Positions 9,490-18,348 of a stretch of DNA of 64,000 nucleotides are shown one piece after another; position 1 is the stretch's first letter; the number at the start of each line of letters is the position of its first letter. Position numbers and translations under genes: made by a program. The stretch comes from DASQZK01 sp963764345. GTDB taxonomy: Bacteria; Bacteroidota; Bacteroidia; Bacteroidales; GCA-2748055. The DNA lies in contig CAVXSF010000009.1 of NCBI GenBank assembly GCA_963764345.1, positions 434,001 through 498,000 of the forward strand, read 5' to 3'. The notes beneath the pieces are model-generated. The model saw only the letters and a list, made by a program, of their open reading frames with translations, made no database searches and had not been told where the DNA came from.

Positions 9490-9529
9490 AGTTGCGGGTC
9501 TTTAAGGTTAATGAATAGAATGATGGACA

Positions 9530-10525
9530 TTATTTTGTTTTGAAGGCGTCGTCAAACGATTGATGGGCAGGTTCAAAATCCATTTTCCTGACAAATTCAC
9601 AGGCCTCTTTGGCCCCGTGATCGCGGGCCATACCACTGTCCTCCCACTCAACTGACAGCGGACCGGAGTATTTTATGCGATTCAGCGCCCTGATGATTTC
9701 CCCGAAGCGGATCTTACCCCTTCCCGGACTTACAAAATCCCAGTAACGCCTGGGATCACCGAATTCGGTATGTCCGCCGAATACCCCGGCCTCACAGGGT
9801 TTGTCGGCCCAGGTAACATCCTTGATATGGACATGAAAAATACGGTCGCTGAAGCGGTTCAGAAATTCAATATAGTCCACTCCCTGGTATCCGAAATGAC
9901 TGGGGTCATAATTGAAGCCAAAGGCCGGATGATGTCCGATAGTCTCAAGGGCACGCTGTGCCGTGACGATATCGAAGGCAATCTCAGTGGGATGAGCTTC
10001 CAGGGCAAACTTCACCCCCAAATCCCTGAAAGCATCCAGGATAGGTAACCATCGCCTGGCAAAATCCTGGTATCCACGATCAATGATTTCCCTTGTCACG
10101 GGAGGAAAAGAATACAAGACATGCCATATCGCGCTGCCTGTGAATCCGACAACCGTATCCACCCCCAGCCGTGCAGCAACCTCCCCGGTCCTGATGATCT
10201 CTGCCGCCGCCCTCTGTCTTACTCCTTCCGGATCACCATCACCCCAGACATGATCGGGCAATATAGATTTGTGCCGCTCATCGACGGGATCGCATACCGC
10301 CTGGCCAACCAGGTGGGACGAAATCGCGAAGAGTTTCATCTGGTAATGGTCAAGCAATTTTCTCCGGGCATCGCAATACGCCTGATCGGCTTTGTCAATT
10401 TCAAGATGATCGCCCCAACAGGCAAGCTCAATGCCATCGAATCCAAATGAAAGGGCTTTTTCGCATACTTTTTCAAGCGGCAGGTCAGCCCATTGTCCTG
10501 TGAATAAGGTTACTGGTCGGGCCAT
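9530..10525 (-). CDS. Sugar phosphate isomerase/epimerase (xylose-isomerase-like TIM barrel)
   Basis: The 331-residue enzyme has the AP-endonuclease-2/IolE-type barrel. It opens with LFTGQWADLPLEKVCEKA and FGFDGIELACWGDH. The metal site is seen in FALEAHPTE (Glu), FNYDPSHFG (Asp, His), IFHVHIKD (His) and LSVEWEDSGM (Glu). The upstream gene on the same strand is a Gfo/Idh/MocA oxidoreductase (gap about 140 bases). This pairing is common in sugar and inositol catabolism. The substrate is not known. Confidence 0.87.
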   Translation of the reverse strand: MARPVTLFTGQWADLPLEKVCEKALSFGFDGIELACWGDHLEIDKADQAYCDARRKLLDHYQMKLFAISSHLVGQAVCDPVDERHKSILPDHVWGDGDPEGVRQRAAAEIIRTGEVAARLGVDTVVGFTGSAIWHVLYSFPPVTREIIDRGYQDFARRWLPILDAFRDLGVKFALEAHPTEIAFDIVTAQRALETIGHHPAFGFNYDPSHFGYQGVDYIEFLNRFSDRIFHVHIKDVTWADKPCEAGVFGGHTEFGDPRRYWDFVSPGRGKIRFGEIIRALNRIKYSGPLSVEWEDSGMARDHGAKEACEFVRKMDFEPAHQSFDDAFKTK

Positions 10526-10666
10526 AGTGTGAATTTTTGGTTTATAAACAATGATGTTCTATTACTGAATTCAGGATTCTTCTATTCCTCTCTCCCCGCT
10601 CGGTTCCATTCTCCTCGCGGAATACACTGCTTTCTGTTCAATGCCCCTATTTTTTCCATGTCGGCG

Positions 10667-11827
10667 TCACCCGGCAAAAGTTGTCCATTTTGATGCACTC
10701 TGGTTGGAATGAATAAGTGTATCAATGAACTTCATCCCTCTTAATCCATCATATACACCCGGGAAGTCAGCGGCCTCCTTTGAAGGTGTGACACCTTCTT
10801 CACGAGCCAGGATGCAGGTTGCCACGTTCCTGTAGATATTGGCAAACGCCTCGATCAGTCCTTCGGGGTGACCCGCGGGAAGGCGTGTACCTGCTTTCGC
10901 AGCATCGCTGATCCAGGGTGTTCCTGCCCGTCTCACTTCATTAGGGCGTTCAGCCCACCGGATCATGAGTGTGTTGGGTTCCATCTGATGCCATTCAATC
11001 CCGCCTTTCTCCCCATATACCCGGATGGAAAGGTTGTTCTCTTCACCCGCAGAAACCTGGCTGGCATATAAAACACCCCTGGCCCCGTTATTAAAATGAA
11101 GCAACACGTTACCGTCGTCATCGAGTTTCCTGCCGGGAACGAAAGTGGTCAGATCGGCACACAACTCGGTTACTTTTAATCCTGAAATATACTCGGCGAG
11201 ATTCAAAGCATGAGTTCCGATATCACCCATACAGCCCGATTTCCCCGATCTTTCCGGATCGGTGCGCCAGGAAGCCTGAATATTGCCTTCAGACTCTACC
11301 GATTTACTAAGCCAGCCCTGCGGATATTCCACAACGATTTTCCTGATCTTTCCCAGCTCATCTTTTGCAATAAGATGCCTGGCTTCCTTAACCATGGGAT
11401 AACCGGTATAGGCATGAGTTACGGCAAAAATAAGCCCGGTCGATTCCACCAGCCCTGCCAGATTCTCAGCTTCCTCCGTTGTATAGGTGAGAGGTTTGTC
11501 GCTGACCACATGAAAGCCGCTTTCAAGAGCCAGCCTGGCGGGTTCGTAATGAAGGTGGTTGGGTGTAACAATACAGACGAAATCCATTCGTTCACCCGGC
11601 GGAAGGGATCTCTCCCTTTCGAACATCTGCCTGTAACCGGAGTATACCCTGGCGGGATCGAGATAATAGCCTCTTCCTGCAACCTTTGACTTTTCCGGGT
11701 CGGAGCTGAAGGCCCCGCATACCAGTTCAATCTGTCCGTCGAGAACGGCGGCATTAAAATGAACAATGCCGATGAAGGACCCAGGGCCTCCGCCGACCAT
11801 GCCCATTCTAACTTTTCGTTTTACCAT
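10667..11827 (-). CDS. Gfo/Idh/MocA family oxidoreductase (cytoplasmic)
   Basis: The product has 386 residues from ATG 11827 (MVKRKVRMGMVGGG). An ORF start at 11875 adds 16 residues without family character. A Rossmann loop GMVGGGPGSFIG sits at the N-terminus, and the catalytic lysine is in HVVSDKPLTYT (the DKP variant of EKP). A GCMGDIGTHALNL helix forms part of the active site. Unlike the enzyme at the window start it has no Tat or Sec leader. It is probably in one transcription unit with the isomerase downstream and acts on an intracellular sugar or cyclitol. Confidence 0.88.
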   Translation of the reverse strand: MVKRKVRMGMVGGGPGSFIGIVHFNAAVLDGQIELVCGAFSSDPEKSKVAGRGYYLDPARVYSGYRQMFERERSLPPGERMDFVCIVTPNHLHYEPARLALESGFHVVSDKPLTYTTEEAENLAGLVESTGLIFAVTHAYTGYPMVKEARHLIAKDELGKIRKIVVEYPQGWLSKSVESEGNIQASWRTDPERSGKSGCMGDIGTHALNLAEYISGLKVTELCADLTTFVPGRKLDDDGNVLLHFNNGARGVLYASQVSAGEENNLSIRVYGEKGGIEWHQMEPNTLMIRWAERPNEVRRAGTPWISDAAKAGTRLPAGHPEGLIEAFANIYRNVATCILAREEGVTPSKEAADFPGVYDGLRGMKFIDTLIHSNQSASKWTTFAG

Positions 11828-11947
11828 GGTAAAGGGTTTAAATGGTTCCTCATGTCCTGAATTTCCGGTCAGCACCCTTTACAAAGTACTTAACCGGTTA
11901 GGTTTGCCTCTCCGCAAGGCTCTGCAGGTCTATGGAAAAATACGGAA

Positions 11948-12502
11948 TTAGTCACGGGCCTTATTATGATTTTCAAGCAATTCGATAACGATGCCAAGTT
12001 TTTTTCCGGCATCAATATAGCTGTACTCTCCGCCATCCCATCCGCCGCTCTGTGCCTCAGGCATGCCACTCTGCCGGAAGAGCTCTACATGTTTTTGCAT
12101 CCCGTCAACCCAGAAGGCGATATGATGGAGTCCTTCCCCGTGCTCTTCCAGGAAATCATCCCATGTGCTGGGTTTCCCAACCGGTTCGATAAGCTCGATC
12201 TGAATATTTTCCAGGTTGAAGAAAGCCAGTTTAGCCTGAGCCTCAGTATGCTTACCCTTGTACAAACTGGGTTTGTCAGCAGGCTCTTCTGTAAGGGATA
12301 TTCCGGGCACCGGCATGTTAAACAGTTCCGCATAGGCAGCAGCAGACTTTTCAATGTCTCTGACAATGATAGCCACCTGGGCCATTTTTGTGTTATCGAG
12401 TAATGTCATATTATGTTTATGATTTAAGATGAATCCGGTAGTTAACGCCCCGCAGGCAAAGAAAGCCAGCGCAGTTGTAAAAGTGAGTAGTTTTCTTTTC
12501 AT
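11948..12502 (-). CDS. VOC (glyoxalase-like) family protein with N-terminal anchor
   Basis: The product has 184 residues. An N-terminal hydrophobic segment (about 7-27, with ALAFFACGALTTGF) makes it exported or membrane-anchored, which is unusual for this family. The VOC module follows: MAQVAIIVRDIEKSAAAYAE, IQIELIEPVGK, GEGLHHIAFWVDG and LGIVIELLE. This is the layout of methylmalonyl-CoA epimerase-like proteins. The first metal ligand position is Gln rather than the more frequent His. The reaction is not assigned. Confidence 0.8.
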   Translation of the reverse strand: MKRKLLTFTTALAFFACGALTTGFILNHKHNMTLLDNTKMAQVAIIVRDIEKSAAAYAELFNMPVPGISLTEEPADKPSLYKGKHTEAQAKLAFFNLENIQIELIEPVGKPSTWDDFLEEHGEGLHHIAFWVDGMQKHVELFRQSGMPEAQSGGWDGGEYSYIDAGKKLGIVIELLENHNKARD

Positions 12503-13130
12503 GATCAGGAGTAGTTTAATTGGATGATCAAATTAAGATTTTTTAGGGAAATGGCAATATGGGAAGGGGCAGAAAATATTGGAGGGAAGAGCTATGGTGC
12601 TATAGGGTTGACTTCCTGTACACTCCACAGATTAGAGCTTGAGAGGAGACAGGAATAGACGGTTGGAGGGAAACCGGAACTAAAAAAAACTCCGGAATTA
12701 GGGTTTCCCTGACGCGGAGGCGTTGAATTATAGTATCCGGTTGTTATCGGAACGGTTATACCCAAAGTGGATTTTATGAATTGTACCTATACAAAAAAGG
12801 ACTGAAATATTATTGCAGTGAACTAATAAAAATGATGATTTCAACTGGCATTCATCAAAACGGATGTCATCATTTTGGGTGAGTTGATAACTTTTCGTCA
12901 AAAAGCCGGAAAAGGTACGCTGAGATTTGGGGGGGTGAAAGGATTAAGGGGCGGTGCGTTTGGAAGGTGGGGGTGGGATCCCTTTTCAAGAAAAGACTTC
13001 TTAGAATGACGAAGCCCCTTGCTGTGCCCTGACGTAATCCGGTACTTTGGGAAGAAGGGTGTAGATGAAGAAGGAGTCAAGGCGGGGTGGGTTTCCCCTT
13101 TGGGATTAAGGGGTGAGCGTAGGGAGTGAG
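12503..13130. other. Non-coding stretch upstream of the repeats
   Basis: No gene was recognised. From about 12900 onwards the plus strand becomes very G-rich (runs of 4-7 G), leading into the microsatellite and minisatellite. The long open frames that cross it on both strands are by-products of the repeat. Confidence 0.5.
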
Positions 13131-13178
13131 GGATTGAGGGATTGAGAGATTGAGGGATTGAGAGATTGAGGGATTGAG
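13131..13178. repeat. 8-bp tandem microsatellite, six copies
   Basis: There are six head-to-tail units of GGATTGAG or AGATTGAG without interruption. The unit order is GG, GG, AG, GG, AG, GG, so a partial 16-bp super-period is visible. It lies about 30 bases before the 78-bp minisatellite. Slippage-prone; not in a gene. Confidence 0.9.
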
Positions 13179-13211
13179 GGAGAATATCGAATGATTCGGA
13201 GACGGGAGAAG

Positions 13212-14068
13212 AATAAACCAGGCGCTGGCAGTTCCCCCACTCTGGGGGTAAGGGGGCGTGTGAAGGAAGAGAAAGAAAAATGATACAGAATAAACCAGGC
13301 GCTGGCAGTTCCCCCACTCTGGGGGTAAGGGGGCGTACGAAGGAAGGAGAAAGAAAAATGATACAGAATAAACCAGGCACTGGCAGTTCCCCCACTCTGG
13401 GGGTAAGGGGGCGTGTGAAGGAAGGAGAAAGAAAAATGATACAGAATAAACCAGGCGCTGGCAGTTCCCCCACTCTGGGGGTAAGGGGGCGTATGAAGGA
13501 AGGAGAAAGAAAAATGATACAGAATAAACCAGGCGCTGGCAGTTCCCCCACTCTGGGGGTAAGGGGGCGTGTGAAGGAAGGAGAAAGAAAAATGATACAG
13601 AATAAACCAGGCGCTGGCAGTTCCCCCACTCTGGGGGTAAGGGGGCGTACGAAGGAAGGAGAAAGAAAAATGATACAGAATAAACCAGGCGCTGGCAGTT
13701 CCCCCACTCTGGGGGTAAGGGGGCGTGTGAAGGAAGGAGAAAGAAAAATGATACAGAATAAACCAGGCGCTGGCAGTTCCCCCACTCTGGGGGTAAGGGG
13801 GCGTACGAAGGAAGGAGAAAGAAAAATGATACAGAATAAACCAGGCGCTGGCAGTTCCCCCACTCTGGGGGTAAGGGGGCGTGTGAAGGAAGGAGAAAGA
13901 AAAATGATACAGAATAAACCAGGCGCTGGCAGTTCCCCCACTCTGGGGGTAAGGGGGCGTACGAAGGAAGGAGAAAGAAAAATGATACAGAATAAACCAG
14001 GCGCTGGCAGTTCCCCCACTCTGGGGGTAAGGGGGCGTGTGAAGGAAGGAGAAAGAAAAATGATACAG
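13212..14068. repeat. 78-bp minisatellite, eleven tandem copies
   Basis: Units start at 13212 (77 bp, one base shorter) and then every 78 bases from 13289 to 13991. Each unit carries the perfect inverted repeat CCCCCA-CTC-TGGGGG followed by a GTAAGGGGGCG tract. Units are nearly identical. A variable pair of bases alternates: GTGTG in odd units and GTACG in even units (GTATG in the fourth), so the real period is a 156-bp dimer. Because 78 is divisible by 3, open frames run through it on both strands (26-residue repeats), but they have no family character, no signal and no partner genes. I regard it as non-coding. Confidence 0.93.
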
Positions 14069-14315
14069 GTCAGAATTACCCCATAACTTCTATATCTTCA
14101 ATCCGCCCCTATCAAAATTTATAAAACATTTGAAAAATAATACCGTACAACCCTTTGTTTCCTTTGTTTCCGGAAAAATATTTTCCGGCTGATTTATGGA
14201 ACGCATTTTGTTTCTTTAGGCATAAGAACCAAATATTAAAAAGTAACCTTAGTAAAATGAGGCTGTAAATGCACCAGGGTGCACTACATCCCAAATAACC
14301 TAATCCCCATCAAAC

Positions 14316-15284
14316 ATGAAAACAAGTCTTAAAACTCTTGTCCTTGGTGCCGCAGTATTTCTCGTTTGCGGAGCGCCAACCATATCCTTTGATGCCCTCT
14401 ATCCGGCAGAACTTACGATCCCTGCAAATATCAAGACTCTTGCCATCATAGACCGCAGCCAGACAGATAATAAAAAGGCAAACCTTATCGAAAGCACCCT
14501 CACCGGCGAAGGTGTCAGGCAGGATAAGCTGGCCTCCCAGATCTGCATCGACGGTCTGGTCAGCAAGCTCAACAACTCCCGCCGTTATTCGGCTATCCGT
14601 ACCATGAAAGTGTACAAAAATTCAGGTCTGGGCGTTGAATTCCCCGATCCGCTCGACTGGGAAGAGATTGATGCCCTGTGCCGGGAATTTAACGCAGATG
14701 CCATTGTCTCACTCGACATCTTCGATTCCGATTTCCTCGTCAATTATGCCCAGGTCAAGGTGGGCTTCCGGATTTATGACCCGTCCACCAGAACGGTGAT
14801 CGACCAGGTGAGGTATTCCCAGAAAATGGCCTTCGGTCAGCCCATAACTTCGGTTCAGACGGCCATCAACAGGATCCTGGACAAAAACGACGCTATACGC
14901 GACGCATCTTATCAGTCCGGTATCCGTTACGGAGAAAGAATTTCCCCGAACTGGTTCAGGGTAACCAGAATTTACTACAAACGTGGTAAAGGAAATGATG
15001 ATCTTAAGATTGGTGCACGGATGATGGAAGTCAACGACTGGGATTCCGCCATCGAATCACTCACCAATGCCATGAACGACCGGCACAGGAAAGTCAAAGG
15101 CCGTGCTTCCCATAACCTGGCCGTGGTTTACGAGATCCTTGGCGATTACCCGCAGGCAAAGAAATGGGCGCAGGATGCATGGGCAAAATATAAAAACAAG
15201 GACTCCAAGGATTACAGTTATGCCCTGGGACAGCGGATCGACGAGATCAATATGCTGCAGCACCAGATGGACGGAGGAGAGTGA
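14316..15284 (+). CDS. DUF6340 family exported protein with C-terminal TPR-like region
   Basis: This is a 322-residue protein with a hydrophobic leader (Cys18 in FLVCG; not a canonical lipobox). The N-terminal half (IKTLAIIDRSQTDN, then FNADAIVSLDIFDSD, VKVGFRIYDPSTRTVIDQV) has the DUF6340 pattern, a Bacteroidota lipoprotein family. The C-terminal third (about 235-310) has two helical hairpins of tetratricopeptide type: NDWDSAIESLTNAMND and GRASHNLAVVYEILGDYPQA. Function unknown; envelope localisation is expected. It lies just downstream of the minisatellite. Confidence 0.75.
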   Translation: MKTSLKTLVLGAAVFLVCGAPTISFDALYPAELTIPANIKTLAIIDRSQTDNKKANLIESTLTGEGVRQDKLASQICIDGLVSKLNNSRRYSAIRTMKVYKNSGLGVEFPDPLDWEEIDALCREFNADAIVSLDIFDSDFLVNYAQVKVGFRIYDPSTRTVIDQVRYSQKMAFGQPITSVQTAINRILDKNDAIRDASYQSGIRYGERISPNWFRVTRIYYKRGKGNDDLKIGARMMEVNDWDSAIESLTNAMNDRHRKVKGRASHNLAVVYEILGDYPQAKKWAQDAWAKYKNKDSKDYSYALGQRIDEINMLQHQMDGGE

Positions 15285-15327
15285 TCGCAGACCAAAACAT
15301 TTTTATCCCGGCAATCCGGATATAAAT

Positions 15328-15390
15328 AAAGGCTTCATGGTAACCCGTATCTAATTCTTCAGAGCAATCACGGGTTAGCATGAAGCCTTT
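15328..15390. terminator. Long inverted repeat between convergent genes
   Basis: Two 21-base arms (15328-15348 and 15370-15390) pair at 20 of 21 positions around a 21-base loop. The arms begin AAAGGCTTCATGG and end GCATGAAGCCTTT. The right arm ends in TTT and is followed by AATTTTCTGT. It sits between genes that converge on it (ends at 15284 and 15461) and could stop transcription from both sides. Confidence 0.6.
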
Positions 15391-15460
15391 AATTTTCTGT
15401 TCAGTTCTATCCGCCCGCCGACTACCTTTCTACCTCCTGCCCCTTACTCCGGGCTCTCGG

Positions 15461-16567
15461 CTATATTTTAATAAAGATCTTCTGCTCATACATCCAGTAA
15501 CAGATATACCACAGAGCCGTCCAGACCAGGATATCGGTGATAATCGTTATTCCCATCGTACCGGTGAAAGAAAAGATGGCTGCAGTAAACGGAATAAACA
15601 TATGGTTTATAAACTGTGCTCCGCCGACATGCGCAAAGATGTAAATGAATAACGGGTTCATGCCCACAACCACAAATACCTTTGCCCACTTGCTGACATT
15701 TTTGACATCGATGAGCCAGTAAGAAAAACACAAGGCCAGGATACTCCATCCGCCACTTACAAGTACAAATGAACTGGTGGCTATACGCTTTATGATGGGG
15801 GTCACAGGATCGAGGGCATAGCCTGCAACAACAAGTATCAACCCGGCGATCAGCATAATGCGTAGCTTTACAGATGTTTTCCTGTCACTCATGATCAGTT
15901 GTCCGGCCAGGACTCCCCACACTGTATGCGCAATCGTCGGGATGGCATTCAGTGATACCCAGTGTCCGTCCGACAGTTCTCCGGATATCTTCAGGTCGAC
16001 CCAGGCACCCAGGTTATGATCGGGAACGAAGGGCTGGTTGAATCCGGCCACCGGGAAAAACCTGTATGCGAGGTCGGTCGCCAGCAGGATAAGAAGAGTT
16101 ATGATGATCTGTATGGAAGGTTTTTTTTGCATGATCAGGTAGGCCACGAAATAGGTGACCGACAGTTGGGCCAGCACATTCTGGAAACGCCAGGTGATCC
16201 GTCCGGGCTCGATGCAATAGAGAGCCCATCCGAAAAGGAGTAGCAAGAGAGAACGCCGAAGTACATGCCGGAAGATTGAGGAACGGCTGGCTCCCTTTTT
16301 CAGCCGGTTACTAACCGAAAAAGGCAGCGACACCCCGACGATAAACATGAAGAAGGGCTGTATCAGATCCCAGAAATGCAGACCATGCCATGGATGATGG
16401 GTCAATTCCATCCCGAGAAATCTCACGATTGAGTTTTGTATAGCCGGATCATGAAGGGATTCAAACAGACCTGTAAAATCACCAATCAGCAAAAACATGG
16501 TAATGCCCCGGAAAAAGTCGATGGAGACGAGCCGGGTACTTACTTTTGGACTTTCAGAAGTTGTCAT
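15461..16567 (-). CDS. DUF5009 / NagX-type acyltransferase membrane protein
   Basis: The product has 368 residues and about ten hydrophobic segments. The opening STRLVSIDFFRGITMFLLI and the later FWDLIQPFFMFIVGVSLPFS are typical of the heparan-alpha-glucosaminide N-acetyltransferase (HGSNAT)/YeiB-like group, called DUF5009 in Bacteroidota. A conserved catalytic-type His candidate lies in THHPWHGLHFWD. Members move acyl groups across the inner membrane to a sugar; here a role in glycan or amino-sugar acetylation is inferred. Monocistronic. Confidence 0.82.
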   Translation of the reverse strand: MTTSESPKVSTRLVSIDFFRGITMFLLIGDFTGLFESLHDPAIQNSIVRFLGMELTHHPWHGLHFWDLIQPFFMFIVGVSLPFSVSNRLKKGASRSSIFRHVLRRSLLLLLFGWALYCIEPGRITWRFQNVLAQLSVTYFVAYLIMQKKPSIQIIITLLILLATDLAYRFFPVAGFNQPFVPDHNLGAWVDLKISGELSDGHWVSLNAIPTIAHTVWGVLAGQLIMSDRKTSVKLRIMLIAGLILVVAGYALDPVTPIIKRIATSSFVLVSGGWSILALCFSYWLIDVKNVSKWAKVFVVVGMNPLFIYIFAHVGGAQFINHMFIPFTAAIFSFTGTMGITIITDILVWTALWYICYWMYEQKIFIKI

Positions 16568-16829
16568 GATCAGAAATTTAGTTCATAAAGTTGGTAATTC
16601 CTGAGAATAAAATTAATCATTCTGCGCAAAAGAAAAATTTATTTTTATTTTTCTGATGGTTCTTTTTTCACCGTGGCTACTATAAAATTAAGGTTGGTTT
16701 TATTTTACTCCCCGTGCATCGAAGTTTCCTGCGGATTTTTAAATTTGTATTTTTTTATTCAGATCGCACAATTTGTAACCTTGTCGGTTATTCAAACGGG
16801 ATAATTAATAATACTAAAACCGAATTGCA

Positions 16830-18173
16830 ATGAGCACGTTAAAGTTAGACATCAGCAGGATCTATGAATTCGTTAAGAAGAATGAAATTGAAAATCTTGA
16901 ACAGGAAGTGATGTCCTGTCAGGAAAAGCTTCATAAAGGAAACGGTGAGGGGCACGATTTTCTGGGCTGGCTGAACCTCCCTTCTTCGATCACCGAAGTA
17001 CAGCTTAGCGATATTGAAAGAACCGCAAAGAACCTCAGCGCAAAGGTGGATACCATTGTGGTGGTTGGCATTGGCGGCTCCTACCTGGGAGCTAAAGCCG
17101 TGATCGAAGCCCTGAGTGGTAGCTTTGAATGGCTTAAACCGAAACCCGGGTACCCTACGGTTATTTTTGCCGGACTGAATATCGTGGAAGATTATCTTGC
17201 CGAGCTGCTCGAACTTCTCAATGACAGAAAATACGGTATTGTGGTGATATCCAAATCAGGAACGACGACCGAGCCGGCCCTGGCCTTCCGCCTGCTGCGT
17301 GATCATCTCGAAGGGAAAGTGGGAAAGGAAGAAGCCCGCGGGCTGATCATTGCCATCACCGACAAGGAGAGGGGTGCACTGAAAAAAGTGGCTACCGATG
17401 AGGGATACAAAACCTATGTGATCCCGGATGACGTGGGCGGCCGTTACTCGGTACTCACCCCGGTTGGACTCGTCCCCATTGCTATTGCCGGATATTCTGT
17501 CCGGGACATTGTCAAAGGGGCCGCCGCTATGGAAAAACAAACTGCCGAAGGTATCCCCTTCGCAGAAAATCCCAGCGCTTTATATGCTGCTGCCAGAAAT
17601 GCCCTTTACAGAAAAGGAAAAAAAATTGAAATACTGGCCAACTATCATGATAAACTGGTGTATTTCTCCGAATGGTGGAAACAGCTTTACGGTGAGAGCG
17701 AGGGGAAGGACAACAAAGGTATTTTTCCGGCCAGTGTGTATTTCACCGCCGACCTGCATTCCATGGGCCAGTATATCCAGGAAGGAGAACGTCATCTCTT
17801 TGAAACCGTGATCTCCGTCAGGCAACCAGCCCACCATCTTGTCGTTCCTTCCGATAAGGAAGATCTCGACCAGCTGAATTACCTGTCCGGAAAACGTGTT
17901 GACGAGGTCAATAAAATGGCTGAATTGGGTACCATGCTCGCCCATGTTGACGGCGGGGTTCCGAATATCAAGGTGGAGATCGAAGAGATCAGCGAATACA
18001 ACATCGGTCAGTTGATCTATTTCTTTGAGAAAGCCTGCGGGATAAGCGGCTATATGCTGAAAGTCAATCCATTTAACCAGCCGGGTGTGGAAGCCTATAA
18101 GAAAAATATGTTTGCTCTTCTGGAAAAACCCGGTTTCGAAGAAGAAACCAGGAAGATAAAAGCAAAACTATAG
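16830..18173 (+). CDS. pgi: Glucose-6-phosphate isomerase
   Basis: The product has 447 residues, the short form found in Firmicutes and Bacteroidota. It interconverts glucose-6-phosphate and fructose-6-phosphate in the cytoplasm. Visible motifs are the phosphate-binding VGIGGSYLGAKAVIEAL, VISKSGTTTEPALAF (the SKSGTTTE loop) and GGRYSVLTPVGL, and a C-terminal part with FNQPGVEAYK carrying the conserved lysine. A strong terminator follows 25 bases after the stop. Confidence 0.96.
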   Translation: MSTLKLDISRIYEFVKKNEIENLEQEVMSCQEKLHKGNGEGHDFLGWLNLPSSITEVQLSDIERTAKNLSAKVDTIVVVGIGGSYLGAKAVIEALSGSFEWLKPKPGYPTVIFAGLNIVEDYLAELLELLNDRKYGIVVISKSGTTTEPALAFRLLRDHLEGKVGKEEARGLIIAITDKERGALKKVATDEGYKTYVIPDDVGGRYSVLTPVGLVPIAIAGYSVRDIVKGAAAMEKQTAEGIPFAENPSALYAAARNALYRKGKKIEILANYHDKLVYFSEWWKQLYGESEGKDNKGIFPASVYFTADLHSMGQYIQEGERHLFETVISVRQPAHHLVVPSDKEDLDQLNYLSGKRVDEVNKMAELGTMLAHVDGGVPNIKVEIEEISEYNIGQLIYFFEKACGISGYMLKVNPFNQPGVEAYKKNMFALLEKPGFEEETRKIKAKL

Positions 18174-18198
18174 GAAAATATTTTCACCAATGAATCAA

Positions 18199-18240
18199 AA
18201 CAGGTTGGACATAGTGTCCAACCTGTTCTTTTCCTCTTTT
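18199..18240 (+). terminator. Rho-independent terminator after pgi
   Basis: A perfect 13-bp stem (AACAGGTTGGACA at 18199-18211 and TGTCCAACCTGTT at 18215-18227) encloses a 3-base loop and is followed by a pyrimidine-rich tail (CTTTTCCTCTTTT). On the other strand the stem is followed by TTTTGATT, so it may also serve the convergent gene ending at 18349. Confidence 0.88.
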
Positions 18241-18348
18241 CTTTTTCTCTTCATGCTTATGCCCCGTGTCCTCCGTAAGGATATCCAGAGCACAGAACCC
18301 CTACCCCCGCAATTATTGTGGCTCTCTTTTCATCTTTCCCGCTCGCAT

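Noticed and set aside
12898..14019. 373-codon minus-strand ORF with repeated PLTPRVGELPAPGLF units
   Set aside because: It is only the minisatellite read in frame (78 = 3 x 26). The plus strand gives an equally long frame, there is no signal or family pattern, and its end has low-complexity Ser/Pro/Leu from the microsatellite.
13280..14086. 268-codon plus-strand ORF with repeated IQNKPGAGSSPTLGVRG units
   Set aside because: Same cause: a tandem repeat with a length divisible by three, starting inside the array.
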